From Serpentinimonas barnesii (GTDB lineage: Bacteria > Pseudomonadota > Gammaproteobacteria > Burkholderiales > Burkholderiaceae_C), in NCBI RefSeq assembly GCF_000696225.1, contig NZ_BAWN01000028.1, forward strand, positions 32,248 through 96,247: a DNA stretch of 64,000 nt, read 5' to 3'. A program made the translations under genes and the position numbers. The notes below the pieces were generated by a model. That model was given only the letters and a program-made list of their open reading frames with translations. It was not told the origin of the DNA and did no database searches. Below, one piece after another: positions 7,445-15,779 of this stretch (positions within the stretch are counted from its first letter, which is position 1; each line of letters opens with the position of its first letter).

Positions 7445-9040
7445 TTAACGCTTCAAAAACAGCCGATAGACCGGGTTGTCGGTTTCTTCCACCCAGGGGT
7501 AGCCCAGCGTGTTCAAGAAGCTTTGGAACTCGGCTTCGTCTGAAGCTGGCACCTGCAGCCCGACCAGGATGCGGCCATAGTCGGCCCCCTGGTTGCGGTA
7601 GTGAAACAGGCTGATGTTCCAGCCGGGGCGGATCAGGCTGAGGAACTTGAGCAGCGCGCCGGGGCGCTCGGGGAACACGAAGCGCAGCAGCCGCTCCTCC
7701 TGCGCCAGCGGCGAATGGCCGCCCACCATGTGGCGGATGTGCTCCTGCGCCAGGTCGTCGTGCGTGAGGTCGAGCGTGGCAAAGCCGTGTTTGGCAAAGT
7801 TGGCGGCTATTTTCGTGCTCTCGCCGCGTCCGTGCGTGCTCAGGCCCATGAACACATGCGCCTGGCGCGCGTCGCTGATGCGGTAGCTGAACTCGGTCAC
7901 GTTGCGCGGGCCGCCCGGCAGGTTGCCGATGGCCTGCAAAAAGCGCTTGAAGCTGCCGCGCTCCTCGGGCAGGGTGACGGCAAACAGGCCCTCGCGCTGC
8001 TCGCCCACTTCGGCGCGCTCGGCCACGAAGCGCAGCCGGTCGAAGTTCATGTTGGCGCCGCACAAAATGGCGGCATAGGTCTCGCCGCGCGTCTTGTGCG
8101 TGGCCACGTACTGCTTGATCGCCGCCACCGCCATGGCCCCGGCGGGCTCGACGATGCTGCGCGTATCGACGAACACATCTTTGATGGCGGCGCAGACGGC
8201 GTCGGTGTCCACCTCGATGTAGCCATCGACCAGCGCACGGCTGATGCGAAAGGTCTCGTCGCCCACGCGCTTGACCGCGGTGCCGTCGGAAAACAGCCCG
8301 ACTTCGGGCAGCGTGACCAACTCGCCCTGGCGCACCGAGCGCAGCATGGCGTTGGAGTCGTTCATCTGCACCCCGATCACCTTGATCTCGGGCCGCAGCG
8401 CCTTGATGTAGTTGGCCACCCCGCTGATCAGGCCGCCGCCGCCTATGGCCACAAACACCGCATCGAGGCGCTGGTTGCCCAGGCTTTGCAACTGGCGCAG
8501 CAGCTCCATCGCGACCGTGCCCTGGCCGGCGATCACGTAGGGGTCGTCGAAGGGGTGTACGAAGGTGTAGCCGTGCTGCTGCTGCAACTCCAGCGAGTGG
8601 GCGTAGGCGTCGGAGTAGCTGTCGCCGTGCAACAACACCTCGCCGCCGAGCGCGCGCACCGCCTCGACCTTGAGCTGCGGCGTGGTGATGGGCATGACGA
8701 TGACGGCGCGCGCGCCCAGCTTGTGCGCCCCCAGCGCCACCCCCTGGGCATGGTTGCCTGCCGAGGCGCAGATGACGCCGCGCTGCAACTGCTCGGGCGT
8801 CAGGTGGGCCAGTTTGTTGTAGGCCCCGCGCAGCTTGAAGCTGAACACCGGCTGCTGGTCTTCGCGCTTGAACAGAATTTTGTTGTGCAGGCGCCGGCTG
8901 AGCTGGCGCGCCGGTTCCAGCGCCGACTCCACCGCCACGTCATAGACGCGCGCGGTGAGGATAAGCTTGAGGTAGTCGGCCGGGCTGAGATCGGCTGGGT
9001 TGGCGGCTGTGCCAGATGGGTGGGTAGGGCAATCGGACAT
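7445..9040 (-). CDS. ilvA: Threonine ammonia-lyase, biosynthetic
   Basis: 531 residues from the ATG at 9040. The reading frame stays open a further 74 codons upstream, but that extension is unlike any IlvA. The enzyme deaminates L-threonine to 2-oxobutanoate with pyridoxal phosphate, the first committed step of isoleucine synthesis. The PLP-lysine motif is KLRGAYNKL (preceded by PVFSF). Glycine-loop motifs CASAGNHAQGVALGA and VAIGGGGLISGVA are present. Two C-terminal ACT-like regulatory domains occupy about residues 335-531, the length of the feedback-regulated biosynthetic form. A terminator-like hairpin lies 70 bases upstream in the leader, suggesting attenuation. Confidence 0.95.
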   Translation of the reverse strand: MSDCPTHPSGTAANPADLSPADYLKLILTARVYDVAVESALEPARQLSRRLHNKILFKREDQQPVFSFKLRGAYNKLAHLTPEQLQRGVICASAGNHAQGVALGAHKLGARAVIVMPITTPQLKVEAVRALGGEVLLHGDSYSDAYAHSLELQQQHGYTFVHPFDDPYVIAGQGTVAMELLRQLQSLGNQRLDAVFVAIGGGGLISGVANYIKALRPEIKVIGVQMNDSNAMLRSVRQGELVTLPEVGLFSDGTAVKRVGDETFRISRALVDGYIEVDTDAVCAAIKDVFVDTRSIVEPAGAMAVAAIKQYVATHKTRGETYAAILCGANMNFDRLRFVAERAEVGEQREGLFAVTLPEERGSFKRFLQAIGNLPGGPRNVTEFSYRISDARQAHVFMGLSTHGRGESTKIAANFAKHGFATLDLTHDDLAQEHIRHMVGGHSPLAQEERLLRFVFPERPGALLKFLSLIRPGWNISLFHYRNQGADYGRILVGLQVPASDEAEFQSFLNTLGYPWVEETDNPVYRLFLKR

Positions 9041-9109
9041 GGAGCGGGTGCAGGCTGGCAAAGCCGCATCATATGCAAAGCGCGGACGACACCGCCAAGC
9101 GGCGCGGCC

Positions 9110-9140
9110 AAAAAAAAGCCCGGTCGCGGTGACCGGGCTT
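9110..9140 (-). terminator. Intrinsic terminator or attenuator in the ilvA leader
   Basis: On the minus strand, AAGCCCGGT and ACCGGGCTT pair perfectly (9132-9140 with 9116-9124) around a seven-base loop. A run of eight T residues follows (9117-9110). It sits between the probable ilvA promoter and the ilvA start, with no other gene for it to terminate on this strand. Confidence 0.6.
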
Positions 9141-9173
9141 GAACCACCCGTTGAAGGGCAGAGGAGACAAAGG

Positions 9174-9227
9174 TTACGGGGCGGTGCCCCGGGCGATGCA
9201 GCCACCGTGCTGGGCCGGTGTTTGCAT
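9174..9227 (-). CDS. Possible 17-residue leader peptide ahead of ilvA
   Basis: A short ORF, MQTPAQHGGCIARGTAP, starts at 9227 and stops 34 bases before the ilvA leader terminator stem. It contains one Ile and two Thr codons, fewer than classic branched-chain attenuator peptides, and no clear ribosome binding site. Its 3' end overlaps a second small hairpin (GGGGC-ACC-GCCCC). The position is right for an attenuator leader but the coding evidence is weak. Confidence 0.25.
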   Translation of the reverse strand: MQTPAQHGGCIARGTAP

Positions 9228-9238
9228 ACAATGGCGCT

Positions 9239-9267
9239 AGTGTAAACCCGGATTTGTTGCAATGCAA
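9239..9267 (-). promoter_or_regulatory. Probable ilvA promoter
   Basis: On the minus strand, TTGCAT (9267-9262) and TACACT (9244-9239) are 17 bases apart. Transcription would start near 9232, immediately ahead of the possible leader peptide and the terminator-like hairpin. The match is moderate. Confidence 0.35.
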
Positions 9268-9312
9268 CATCTTTTTTTGTAAATGCCTGTGGTTTTTGTG
9301 GGATTAATTGAA

Positions 9313-9762
9313 ATGGAATGCACCGTCACCTGGACCGGCGCCACCGGCACCCGCTCGAACATGGGCTTTGTGGCCGAAACCGGCAGCGGTCATGTGCTGC
9401 TCATGGACGGCGCCCCCGACCCGGCGCGGCCCGAACACGGCGGCGCCAACCTGGCCCCGCGCCCGATGGAGGCGCTGCTGGCCGGCACCGGCGGGTGCAG
9501 CGCCTACGATGTGGTGCTGATCCTTAAGCGCGGCCGCCATGCGGTGAGCGGCTGCAGCGTCAAGCTCACCAGCCAGCGCGCCGAGACCGACCCCAAGGTG
9601 TTCACCCAGATTCATATGCACTTCACGGTGCGCGGGCGCGGCATCCCCGAGGCGGCGGTGGAGCGCGCCATCGCGCTGAGCCACGAAAAATACTGCTCGG
9701 CCAGCGTGATGCTGGGCAAAACCGCCGCCATCACGACCAGCTTCGAGCTGATCGAGGATTGA
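9313..9762 (+). CDS. OsmC family protein
   Basis: 149 residues from the ATG at 9313 (MECTVTWTG), the start that matches the family. A longer in-frame start at 9283 adds ten hydrophobic residues and is less likely. OsmC/Ohr-fold proteins are small cytoplasmic dimers, many of them thiol peroxidases. The conserved second-half cysteine is seen in LSHEKYCSASVML and the first in AGTGGCSAYDVVLILKRGR, both at the expected positions. The sequence resembles the YhfA branch rather than Ohr. It is divergent from ilvA across a 272-base region. The substrate is not known from sequence. Confidence 0.88.
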   Translation: MECTVTWTGATGTRSNMGFVAETGSGHVLLMDGAPDPARPEHGGANLAPRPMEALLAGTGGCSAYDVVLILKRGRHAVSGCSVKLTSQRAETDPKVFTQIHMHFTVRGRGIPEAAVERAIALSHEKYCSASVMLGKTAAITTSFELIED

Positions 9763-9803
9763 TCGACGGCTGCGCTGGCGGTGGGCTTGATGCGGGCTGG
9801 TGT

Positions 9804-10472
9804 TCAGACCCGGTGCGCCACCGTAGTCATGACTTTGGCCGCCAGCCGCATCAGGCCCTTGACGGGGGGCGGCAAGTCCACCCCGCCGTCGCGTTTGGCC
9901 TCGTTGGCGTGGCGAATTTCATCGGCCTTCATCTGCTCGACGATGGCGCGCGAGGCGTGGTCGTGCTCGGGCAGCAGGCCCAGGTGGCTGTCGAGGTGCG
10001 CCTCGACCTGGCGCTCGGTCTCGACCACAAAGCCTAGGCTCACACCTTTGCCCATGCGCCCCGCCAGCAGGCCCAGCCCAAAGGCCCCGGCGAACCAGAG
10101 CGGATTGAGCAGCGAGGGCCGGTCGCCGAGCTCGTCCAGGCGCTGCTTGCACCAAGCCAGGTGGTCGGTTTCGTCTTGGCCGGCGGCCTCTAGGTGGCGC
10201 GCCAGTTTTTCTTTCTCGCCCGCCTCACCCGGCCCCAGCCGCGCCGCCAGCGCCTGCGAGGTGTAGAGCGCCTGGGCGCAGATTTCGCCCACGTGGTTGA
10301 CGCGCATGAGTGCGGCCGCGTGGCGCTTTTCGGCTGGGCTGAGTTCGGCCACGGCAGCGCCAGCGGCTAGGCTGGGGCGTGGGCAGGGGCGGGCGGCGCG
10401 GTGCGGTGCAAACAGGGCGCGCAGCGCGCCGTCGGCAGCGATCAGGTGGGCGTCGATGAAGGCAGTGCTCAT
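9804..10472 (-). CDS. coq7: Demethoxyubiquinone hydroxylase Coq7
   Basis: 222 residues from [18 protein letters not shown] start seven codons upstream is also open. It is a di-iron monooxygenase that carries out the C6 hydroxylation of 2-polyprenyl-3-methyl-6-methoxy-benzoquinol in ubiquinone synthesis. The ferritin-like iron ligands are visible: E in [14 protein letters not shown], the ExxH-type [10 protein letters not shown] in [10 protein letters not shown], and [10 protein letters not shown]. Betaproteobacteria use this enzyme in place of UbiF. A sigma-70 promoter lies about 40 bases upstream. It is convergent with the OsmC-family gene. Confidence 0.94.
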   Translation of the reverse strand: MSTAFIDAHLIAADGALRALFAPHRAARPCPRPSLAAGAAVAELSPAEKRHAAALMRVNHVGEICAQALYTSQALAARLGPGEAGEKEKLARHLEAAGQDETDHLAWCKQRLDELGDRPSLLNPLWFAGAFGLGLLAGRMGKGVSLGFVVETERQVEAHLDSHLGLLPEHDHASRAIVEQMKADEIRHANEAKRDGGVDLPPPVKGLMRLAAKVMTTVAHRV

Positions 10473-10508
10473 GGTGGGGGCTCCGGGGTGCACGAGGGGT
10501 CGGGTGGA

Positions 10509-10537
10509 ATTATCTGCTGCGCGAGGCCGGATTGCAA
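10509..10537 (-). promoter_or_regulatory. Sigma-70 type promoter of coq7
   Basis: Minus-strand TTGCAA (10537-10532) and GATAAT (10514-10509) have a 17-base spacer, which places the transcript start about 30 bases ahead of the coq7 ATG. Confidence 0.5.
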
Positions 10538-10578
10538 AGCCTTGCTTGGTGCAGAGGGTCGGCAGCAGGGTTTGGAAT

Positions 10579-11508
10579 TTAGCCCGTGGGTGAGGTGGTG
10601 GTGGTCAAAACAGCCGTCAGCAGCAGAATCAGGCCCACCAACAGCCCTTCGCAGCCTATGCTGGCGCGCAGCCGCTGGCTGGCAAGGGGTTTGCGGGCCA
10701 CAAAAGCCGGCACCAGCAGCCAGCGGTTCAGCCCAGCCAGGCCCAGCAGCAGGCCCAGCACGGCGAGTTTGAGCAGCAGCACCTGCCCGTAGGCGCTGTG
10801 CAGCAGCGGCGCCCAGCCCTCCAGCAAGCGCCAGGCCAGCAGCAGCGCCGCCGCGATCAGGGCCGCCAGCACGGGTGCCGCCACCTGGCCAAAGCGCTGC
10901 AGCACGCGGCCTGCCGACTGGCTTAAGTGCGGCGGCGCGCTGATGCGGTACAAAGGCAGCAGGGCACCCACCCAGAACGCCAGCCCGACCAGGTGCAGCA
11001 GCAGCAAACTGGCTAGCAGCAGGCGCGGCTCCCCCGTGCTGTGCCCCACCCAGGTGAAAGACAGCAGCACCAGCGCCGCGCCGAGCAGGCTGGCCGCCGT
11101 GCCGAGCCCGCGCCCGCGCCCCCACGCGACCGCCGCGCCGAGCAAGAGCAGCAGCCCGCCGCCCGCCAGCAGCATGCGCTGGCCGGCAGCGCCCTCAAAC
11201 ACCAGAGCGAGCAAGCTGGGGTCGATGGCCGCCGCCCACGAACCGCCCCCCAAGAAACCCGCCTGCAAGGGCCACTGCAAGAGCAGCAGGACGAGCGCCA
11301 AGGCGGCGGCAGCGGGCACCAGCGTGCGCAGCCCGGTGGCCCGATCCCACTCTGGATTGCCACCAAAAACCAGCCGGAACAACAGCCCGCCCACGGCGAC
11401 CAAGGCGCTGGCATAAAAGCCCGCTGCCACCAGCACGCGCAGCCCAGTCCAGCCGTCGGTCTGGGCGAGCAGTTCCAGCAGGGGTTGAAGCGTTAGGCTG
11501 GTGCTCAT
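10579..11508 (-). CDS. copD: Copper resistance membrane protein CopD family
   Basis: 309 residues with about eight hydrophobic helices, the CopD topology. The conserved elements include a histidine-bearing helix ([16 protein letters not shown]), [16 protein letters not shown] with its His, and a C-terminal [20 protein letters not shown] helix. CopD works with the periplasmic CopC to move copper across the inner membrane, either for supply to cuproenzymes or as part of resistance. It is the last gene of a six-gene minus-strand copper cluster and starts 36 bases after the copC stop. Annotation as a CopD family member is firm; the transport direction is not. Confidence 0.88.
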   Translation of the reverse strand: MSTSLTLQPLLELLAQTDGWTGLRVLVAAGFYASALVAVGGLLFRLVFGGNPEWDRATGLRTLVPAAAALALVLLLLQWPLQAGFLGGGSWAAAIDPSLLALVFEGAAGQRMLLAGGGLLLLLGAAVAWGRGRGLGTAASLLGAALVLLSFTWVGHSTGEPRLLLASLLLLHLVGLAFWVGALLPLYRISAPPHLSQSAGRVLQRFGQVAAPVLAALIAAALLLAWRLLEGWAPLLHSAYGQVLLLKLAVLGLLLGLAGLNRWLLVPAFVARKPLASQRLRASIGCEGLLVGLILLLTAVLTTTTSPTG

Positions 11509-11544
11509 GCCGGGGGCCGATTCATGCAGGGGCCAGCGCCCACC

Positions 11545-11913
11545 TCAGCGCACAGTGAAATAAATTTCGTCGGCCATGACGTGCCCGTCCGACGCCAGCC
11601 CGCGCCAGCGCACGGTGTATTTGCCGGGCCCCAGCGCAGTGGCTGGGCTGGTTTCGAAACGGGTGAGCGCCTCGCGGCCGGGGGCCGGGTTGAGCGGCAC
11701 CAGGCCCCGCGGGCCGCTCACTTCGAACAGCGTGAGCCGCATCGGGTGGTCGAACCAGACCGCGATCCGGTTCGGGCTGCCGCTGACGGTGCTGCCGTGC
11801 GCGGGCAGCGAGCCCTCGGGCTGGGCATGGGCGTGCAGATGGGGCGTGGCCAGCAGCAGGTGCAGCGCCAGCGCAGCGGGGGCTATCTTAAGCAGGGTTT
11901 TTAGGCGGGGCAT
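11545..11913 (-). CDS. copC: Periplasmic copper-binding protein CopC
   Basis: 122 residues with a signal peptide ending near HLHAHA|QPEG. The mature part is a CopC-type cupredoxin-like beta barrel. The C-terminal hallmark YTVRWRGLASDGHVMADEI contains the conserved Asp-Gly-His copper(II) site. The family also uses the His at the mature N-terminus, and one is present close to the predicted cleavage site. CopC carries copper in the periplasm to the adjacent CopD. It sits 57 bases after the DUF411-CusF gene in the same direction. Confidence 0.92.
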   Translation of the reverse strand: MPRLKTLLKIAPAALALHLLLATPHLHAHAQPEGSLPAHGSTVSGSPNRIAVWFDHPMRLTLFEVSGPRGLVPLNPAPGREALTRFETSPATALGPGKYTVRWRGLASDGHVMADEIYFTVR

Positions 11914-11970
11914 GGGCAGTCTCCGGTGTGCAAGGGAAAGGGTATGAATGCGCGGCGGGATTGGAAAAAA

Positions 11971-12768
11971 TCAAGGCAGGGGCGCGATCTGCATCACGGT
12001 GTATTCGCCTTGGATGAGCGCGGCGCTGAAGCGAATGCGCTGCCCCTGCTGCAGCTGCTCCAGCAGGGCCGATTCGCTGAGCTGGAACACCATGGTCATG
12101 CCGCCCATTTCCAGGTTGGGGATGGGGCCGTGGCGCAGGCTCACGCGCCGGTTGCTGCGGTCCACCCGGCGCACCTCGGCCTCGACCCAAGGGCGGCCGT
12201 CGCGGTCGGTGGCGGCTGCGGCAGCCGTGCCAGCCCCGTTGGCTGGCTGCTGCGCCGCTGGCGCGCCAGCCGGGGGCTGGTGGTAGGAGGCCCAGATGCG
12301 CGAGCCGCCGTCGCGCCCGAGCAGCAGCACGTGGTAGGGGTCGCGGCGGCCGCCGTAGAGCGGGCCGTCCATGCCGGGGCTGCCTATGGGCATACCCGGC
12401 ACGCTCAGGCCCAGCGCAACCGGGCGCTCGCGCAGCAGGCGGTGGATGTCGGCTGCCGGCACATGGCCTTCGACCACGTAGCCGCCCACCAGCGCGGTGT
12501 GGCAGGAGCCGTATTGCTCCGGCACGCCTAGGCGCCGGCGCGCAGCGATGTTGCCGGTGTCGAAGGCGCGCACGCTAAAGCCGTTTTTTTCCAGATAGGT
12601 GATCCAGTCGTTGCAGCAGCCGCATTGGGGGTCTTTCCAGACCTCCATCACGGGGGGGGTGCGGCGTGCCTGTGCCAGTGCTAACGGGGCCGACAGGGCG
12701 AGCAAGGTGCTGCCAGCCAGCCCGGTCAGGGCGGCGCTGGCGCTGTGGAGCAGGGTGCGTCTTTGCAT
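11971..12768 (-). CDS. DUF411 and CusF-like copper-binding fusion protein
   Basis: 265 residues with an N-terminal signal (MQRRTLLHSASAALTGLAGS, possible Tat-like RR). Residues ~40-160 form a DUF411 domain: the thioredoxin-like VWKDPQCGCCNDWITYL with a CxCC metal-binding cluster, then SCHTALVGGYVVEGHVPA and the MPIGSPGM motif. A Gln/Ala/Pro linker follows. Residues ~195-265 form a CusF-like OB-fold copper-binding domain (VEAEVRRVDRSNRRVSLRHG, MGGMTMVFQL), with the Met residues used for Cu(I). Both domains normally occur as separate proteins. The fusion and its position between a multicopper oxidase and copC point to a periplasmic copper carrier. Confidence 0.85.
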   Translation of the reverse strand: MQRRTLLHSASAALTGLAGSTLLALSAPLALAQARRTPPVMEVWKDPQCGCCNDWITYLEKNGFSVRAFDTGNIAARRRLGVPEQYGSCHTALVGGYVVEGHVPAADIHRLLRERPVALGLSVPGMPIGSPGMDGPLYGGRRDPYHVLLLGRDGGSRIWASYHQPPAGAPAAQQPANGAGTAAAAATDRDGRPWVEAEVRRVDRSNRRVSLRHGPIPNLEMGGMTMVFQLSESALLEQLQQGQRIRFSAALIQGEYTVMQIAPLP

Positions 12769-12827
12769 GGTGGGCTAGGATTTGGCTTGGGCGAATAGGG
12801 ATTTTGAGCTTGGCACAGCGCGCGCGT

Positions 12828-14243
12828 TCAATGCCGGTGTGCTGGGGCGGCTGGGGCAGGTGCGACCGGAGTGGGTGTTGCAGGCGTGGGCGGGCTGGGT
12901 GGGCGCACCGCCTCGGGTACTGGCCCTTGGTATTCAAAGGCCACGGTACCGCTCGGGAAGGCGTAGGGGCCGGGGTCGCGGTAGTCGTTGGGGGGCTGGT
13001 TGGCGCGCACCTTGAGCACGGTCAGCATCCCGCCCATGCCGATTGGGCCGAACTGGCCCTGGCCGGTCATCATGGGCAGGGTGTTGGGGGGCAGCTCCAT
13101 TGGCATCTGCTTCATATCGTACATGCCGCGCTCGCCCATCACCATGAAGTCGGGCGCCAAGCCCTGGATTTTGCCGACCAACCCACGGTGATCGACCCCG
13201 ATCAGCGTCGGCACGTCGTGCCCCATCGGCCCCATGGTGTGGTGGCTCTTGTGGCAGTGTATGGCCCAGTCGCCGGGTTCGTCGGCCAGGAATTCGATCT
13301 GGCGCATCTGGCCAACGGCCAAATCCACCGTCACCTCGGGCCAGCGCGCACCCTTGGGCACCGGGCCGCCATCGGTGCCGGTGACTTCGAACTCGACCCC
13401 GTGCACGTGGATGGGGTGGTTGGTCATGGTCAGGTTGCCCATGCGCATGCGCACCCGGTCGCCCAAGCGCGCCACCAGCGGGTCGATGCCGGGGAAGACG
13501 CGGCTGTTCCAGGCCCAGGTGTTGAAATCGAACATGGTGGCGACGGTGGGCGTTTGGGCACCGGGTTCGACGTCGAAGGCGTTGAGCAAGAAGCAGTAGT
13601 CGCGATCGACCGCATCGATCAGGGGGTGCCGGCCGCGCGCATCGAGCTTGGGGTGCGTGACCCAAAAACCCATCATGCCCATGGCGAGTTGCACCATCTC
13701 GTCGGCGTGCGGGTGGTACATAAAGGTGCCCGGGCGGCGCGCTTGGAATTCATAGACGAAGGTTTTGCCGGCCCCGATCGAGGGCTGGTTGATTCCCGCC
13801 ACCCCGTCCATGCCCGAAGGCAGGCGCTGGCCGTGCCAGTGGATGGAGGTGGGCTCGGGCAGGCGGTTGCTGACGAAAATGCGCACCCGGTCGCCCTCTA
13901 CCACTTCGATGGTGGGGCCAGGGCTCTGGCCGTTGTAGCCCCACATGTTGACGACGAAACCGGGCGCCACCTCGCGCACCACCGGCTCGGCCACGAGGTG
14001 AAATTCCTTCACCCCGTCGCGCATCCGAAAGGGCAGCGTCCAGCCGTTGAGCGTAACCACGGGCCGATACGGCAGACCGGCCCCGGTGACGCCGGGCGGC
14101 ACCCAGGGCGCGGCGGTGGCGGCGTTGTGCCGCAGCACCGGCTCGGGCAGGGCGGCCAGGGCGTGGCGACCGACGGTGGCGGTGGCGGCGGCCGTGAAAG
14201 CCCCGGCAGCCAGGGCGCCTTGGAAAAATTGGCGGCGTTGCAT
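12828..14243 (-). CDS. Multicopper oxidase (copper-cluster type)
   Basis: 471 residues with a twin-arginine-like start (MQRRQFFQGALAAGAF), so it is probably exported folded to the periplasm. Copper-ligand motifs are present: TSIHWHGQRLPSGMDG and TFMYHPHADEMVQLAMGM in the first cupredoxin domain, NHPIHVHGVEFEVTGTDG and AIHCHKSHHTMGPMGH (HCH-x-x-x-H with a following Met) in the last. It likely oxidises Cu(I) or another substrate using O2. The C-terminus ends in a Pro/Ala/Thr tail and HRH. Its ATG lies two bases after the stop of the upstream TolC-like gene, so the two are coupled. The family resembles CopA-type oxidases but is shorter and lacks the Met-rich repeats. Confidence 0.9.
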   Translation of the reverse strand: MQRRQFFQGALAAGAFTAAATATVGRHALAALPEPVLRHNAATAAPWVPPGVTGAGLPYRPVVTLNGWTLPFRMRDGVKEFHLVAEPVVREVAPGFVVNMWGYNGQSPGPTIEVVEGDRVRIFVSNRLPEPTSIHWHGQRLPSGMDGVAGINQPSIGAGKTFVYEFQARRPGTFMYHPHADEMVQLAMGMMGFWVTHPKLDARGRHPLIDAVDRDYCFLLNAFDVEPGAQTPTVATMFDFNTWAWNSRVFPGIDPLVARLGDRVRMRMGNLTMTNHPIHVHGVEFEVTGTDGGPVPKGARWPEVTVDLAVGQMRQIEFLADEPGDWAIHCHKSHHTMGPMGHDVPTLIGVDHRGLVGKIQGLAPDFMVMGERGMYDMKQMPMELPPNTLPMMTGQGQFGPIGMGGMLTVLKVRANQPPNDYRDPGPYAFPSGTVAFEYQGPVPEAVRPPSPPTPATPTPVAPAPAAPAHRH

Positions 14244-14245
14244 GG

Positions 14246-15697
14246 TTATTTTCCTTTCGCGGCTTCGGGGGTGGCGGCGGCGGCCGGGGCGCTGCCGCTG
14301 TAGGGCAGGCCGTCGAGCACGGCGCGCAGTTCGGCGGCGGCCACGGCGGCGTCGCGCCGCGCCAGCAGGGCGGCTTGGGCGGACTGCACCCGGGCGCTGG
14401 CACTGGCCAGCAGCTCCCAGGTGCTTTTGAGCATGCCGTTGTAGCGCTGCTGGGTTTCGTCTTGCAAGGCGGTGTGCAGGCGCAGCGCGTCTTGCGCCGA
14501 GCCCTCGGCCAGCTCGGTGGCGGTTTGCCAGGCGCTGTAGGCGCTGTGGACGTCGGCGCGAATCTGGCGCTCCAAGGCATCGGCCTCGGCGCGCGCCTCG
14601 GCGGCTTTGTCCCAGGTGTGCGGCCAGAGCTGGGCTGCCGTCAGTTCGGGCTGGTGGGGCTGGGCTGGGGTGCCGGGGAGCGTGGCTGGAGCAAGTGCTT
14701 GGGGTTGCGGCGGCGCGACGGCGGCCGCCAGCGTGGCGGCAAGGCTTGCGCGCTCGGCCGAGGACAGGCCACGCTCCAGCATTTCAGCCTGGCGCTGCAG
14801 CAGCGGCCAGCGCGGATGCGCCTGCAGCGCCTGCGCTTCCAGCGCGGCCAAGGGGGCGAAGGCGGGTGTGGCGGGTGTGGCTGCTGAACTGGCCGTGCCA
14901 GGCCGAGCGGTGTGAGCCGCCGGGGCGCTCACGGTTGGCCAGTCGGTCGGCAGCCGCTGCTCCAGTTGCCTAGGCGTGAGCCCACTGCCCGCTAGGCGCC
15001 ACAGATCGAGCACAGCCAGGTGCTGCTGGTGCTGCGCTGCCCGCCACTGCGCTTGGGTCTGGTTGAGCAGCAGTTGCTCTTGCAACAAGCGCATTTGCGG
15101 CCAATTGCCCACCCGCACCAGGCGCGCAGCCAGCTCGGCCCCGGCCTGCGCGGCTTGCAGCTCCTGCGCCTGGTAGCGCTCGCTGCTGCCAGCCGCCACG
15201 GCGCGCAGCCAAGCCCGCTCGACTTGCAAAGCCAGATTGGCCTGCGCCAGCCTCAGCTCGGCGCGCTCGAGCGGGTTCTGGCCCGGCTTGGCCAGCAGGT
15301 CAGGGCGTGCGCGCTGGGCCGCCATCAAGGCGTCAGCCAAGCTCCAGCGCTGGGCGGCGGCAGGCTGGGCTGCGGCAGGCTGCGGTGCGGCGCTGGCGGG
15401 TGGTGGCGGCGTGTGATGCGGCGTGTGCGGCATCGGATGCGGCATCGCGTGCGGCTGCACCTGCTGCGCCTCCCAATGCACGATGTCGGCATGGCCGCGC
15501 GGGAAGCCGCCGACCAGCTCATTGGCTGCACGCCAATCGCTTTGGGCTTGGGCGTGCGCAGGGCCGTGGGCCCAGGCGGGGCCAGACAGGGCGGCACCGA
15601 GCAGCGCCGCACCCAAAATGGGGTTCAAAAAGGCATACGGCCCGCCGCGCTGCAAGCGCCAAACGCGCTGCACCGGGGCCAAGGAAAAAGCAAACAT
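14246..15697 (-). CDS. TolC-family outer-membrane protein with His/Met-rich segment
   Basis: 483 residues from the ATG at 15697, preceded by CGGAGA. A signal peptide ends near ALSGPAWAHG. Residues ~75-115 carry an unusual His/Met/Pro run (VQPHAMPHPMPHTPHHTPPP), a plausible copper-binding stretch. The rest is Ala/Leu/Gln-rich long alpha-helical repeats (ERAELRLAQANLALQVERAW, AELAARLVRVGNWPQMRLLQ) typical of the TolC/CusC fold. TolC proteins form trimeric outer-membrane channels. No RND pump or adaptor gene is next to it, so its partner is unknown. The multicopper oxidase follows directly. Confidence 0.8.
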   Translation of the reverse strand: MFAFSLAPVQRVWRLQRGGPYAFLNPILGAALLGAALSGPAWAHGPAHAQAQSDWRAANELVGGFPRGHADIVHWEAQQVQPHAMPHPMPHTPHHTPPPPASAAPQPAAAQPAAAQRWSLADALMAAQRARPDLLAKPGQNPLERAELRLAQANLALQVERAWLRAVAAGSSERYQAQELQAAQAGAELAARLVRVGNWPQMRLLQEQLLLNQTQAQWRAAQHQQHLAVLDLWRLAGSGLTPRQLEQRLPTDWPTVSAPAAHTARPGTASSAATPATPAFAPLAALEAQALQAHPRWPLLQRQAEMLERGLSSAERASLAATLAAAVAPPQPQALAPATLPGTPAQPHQPELTAAQLWPHTWDKAAEARAEADALERQIRADVHSAYSAWQTATELAEGSAQDALRLHTALQDETQQRYNGMLKSTWELLASASARVQSAQAALLARRDAAVAAAELRAVLDGLPYSGSAPAAAATPEAAKGK

Positions 15698-15779
15698 GGA
15701 AACATCTCCGATCCAGATCCAAGAAAGGCCGCACATTGCCAAAAGAGGGAAACGTGCAGACGGATTTCGGGTGTCGGGA

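Noticed and set aside
9041..9262. A 74-codon N-terminal extension of ilvA
   Set aside because: The extension has no family similarity and crosses the leader terminator hairpin; the ATG at 9040 aligns with IlvA N-termini.
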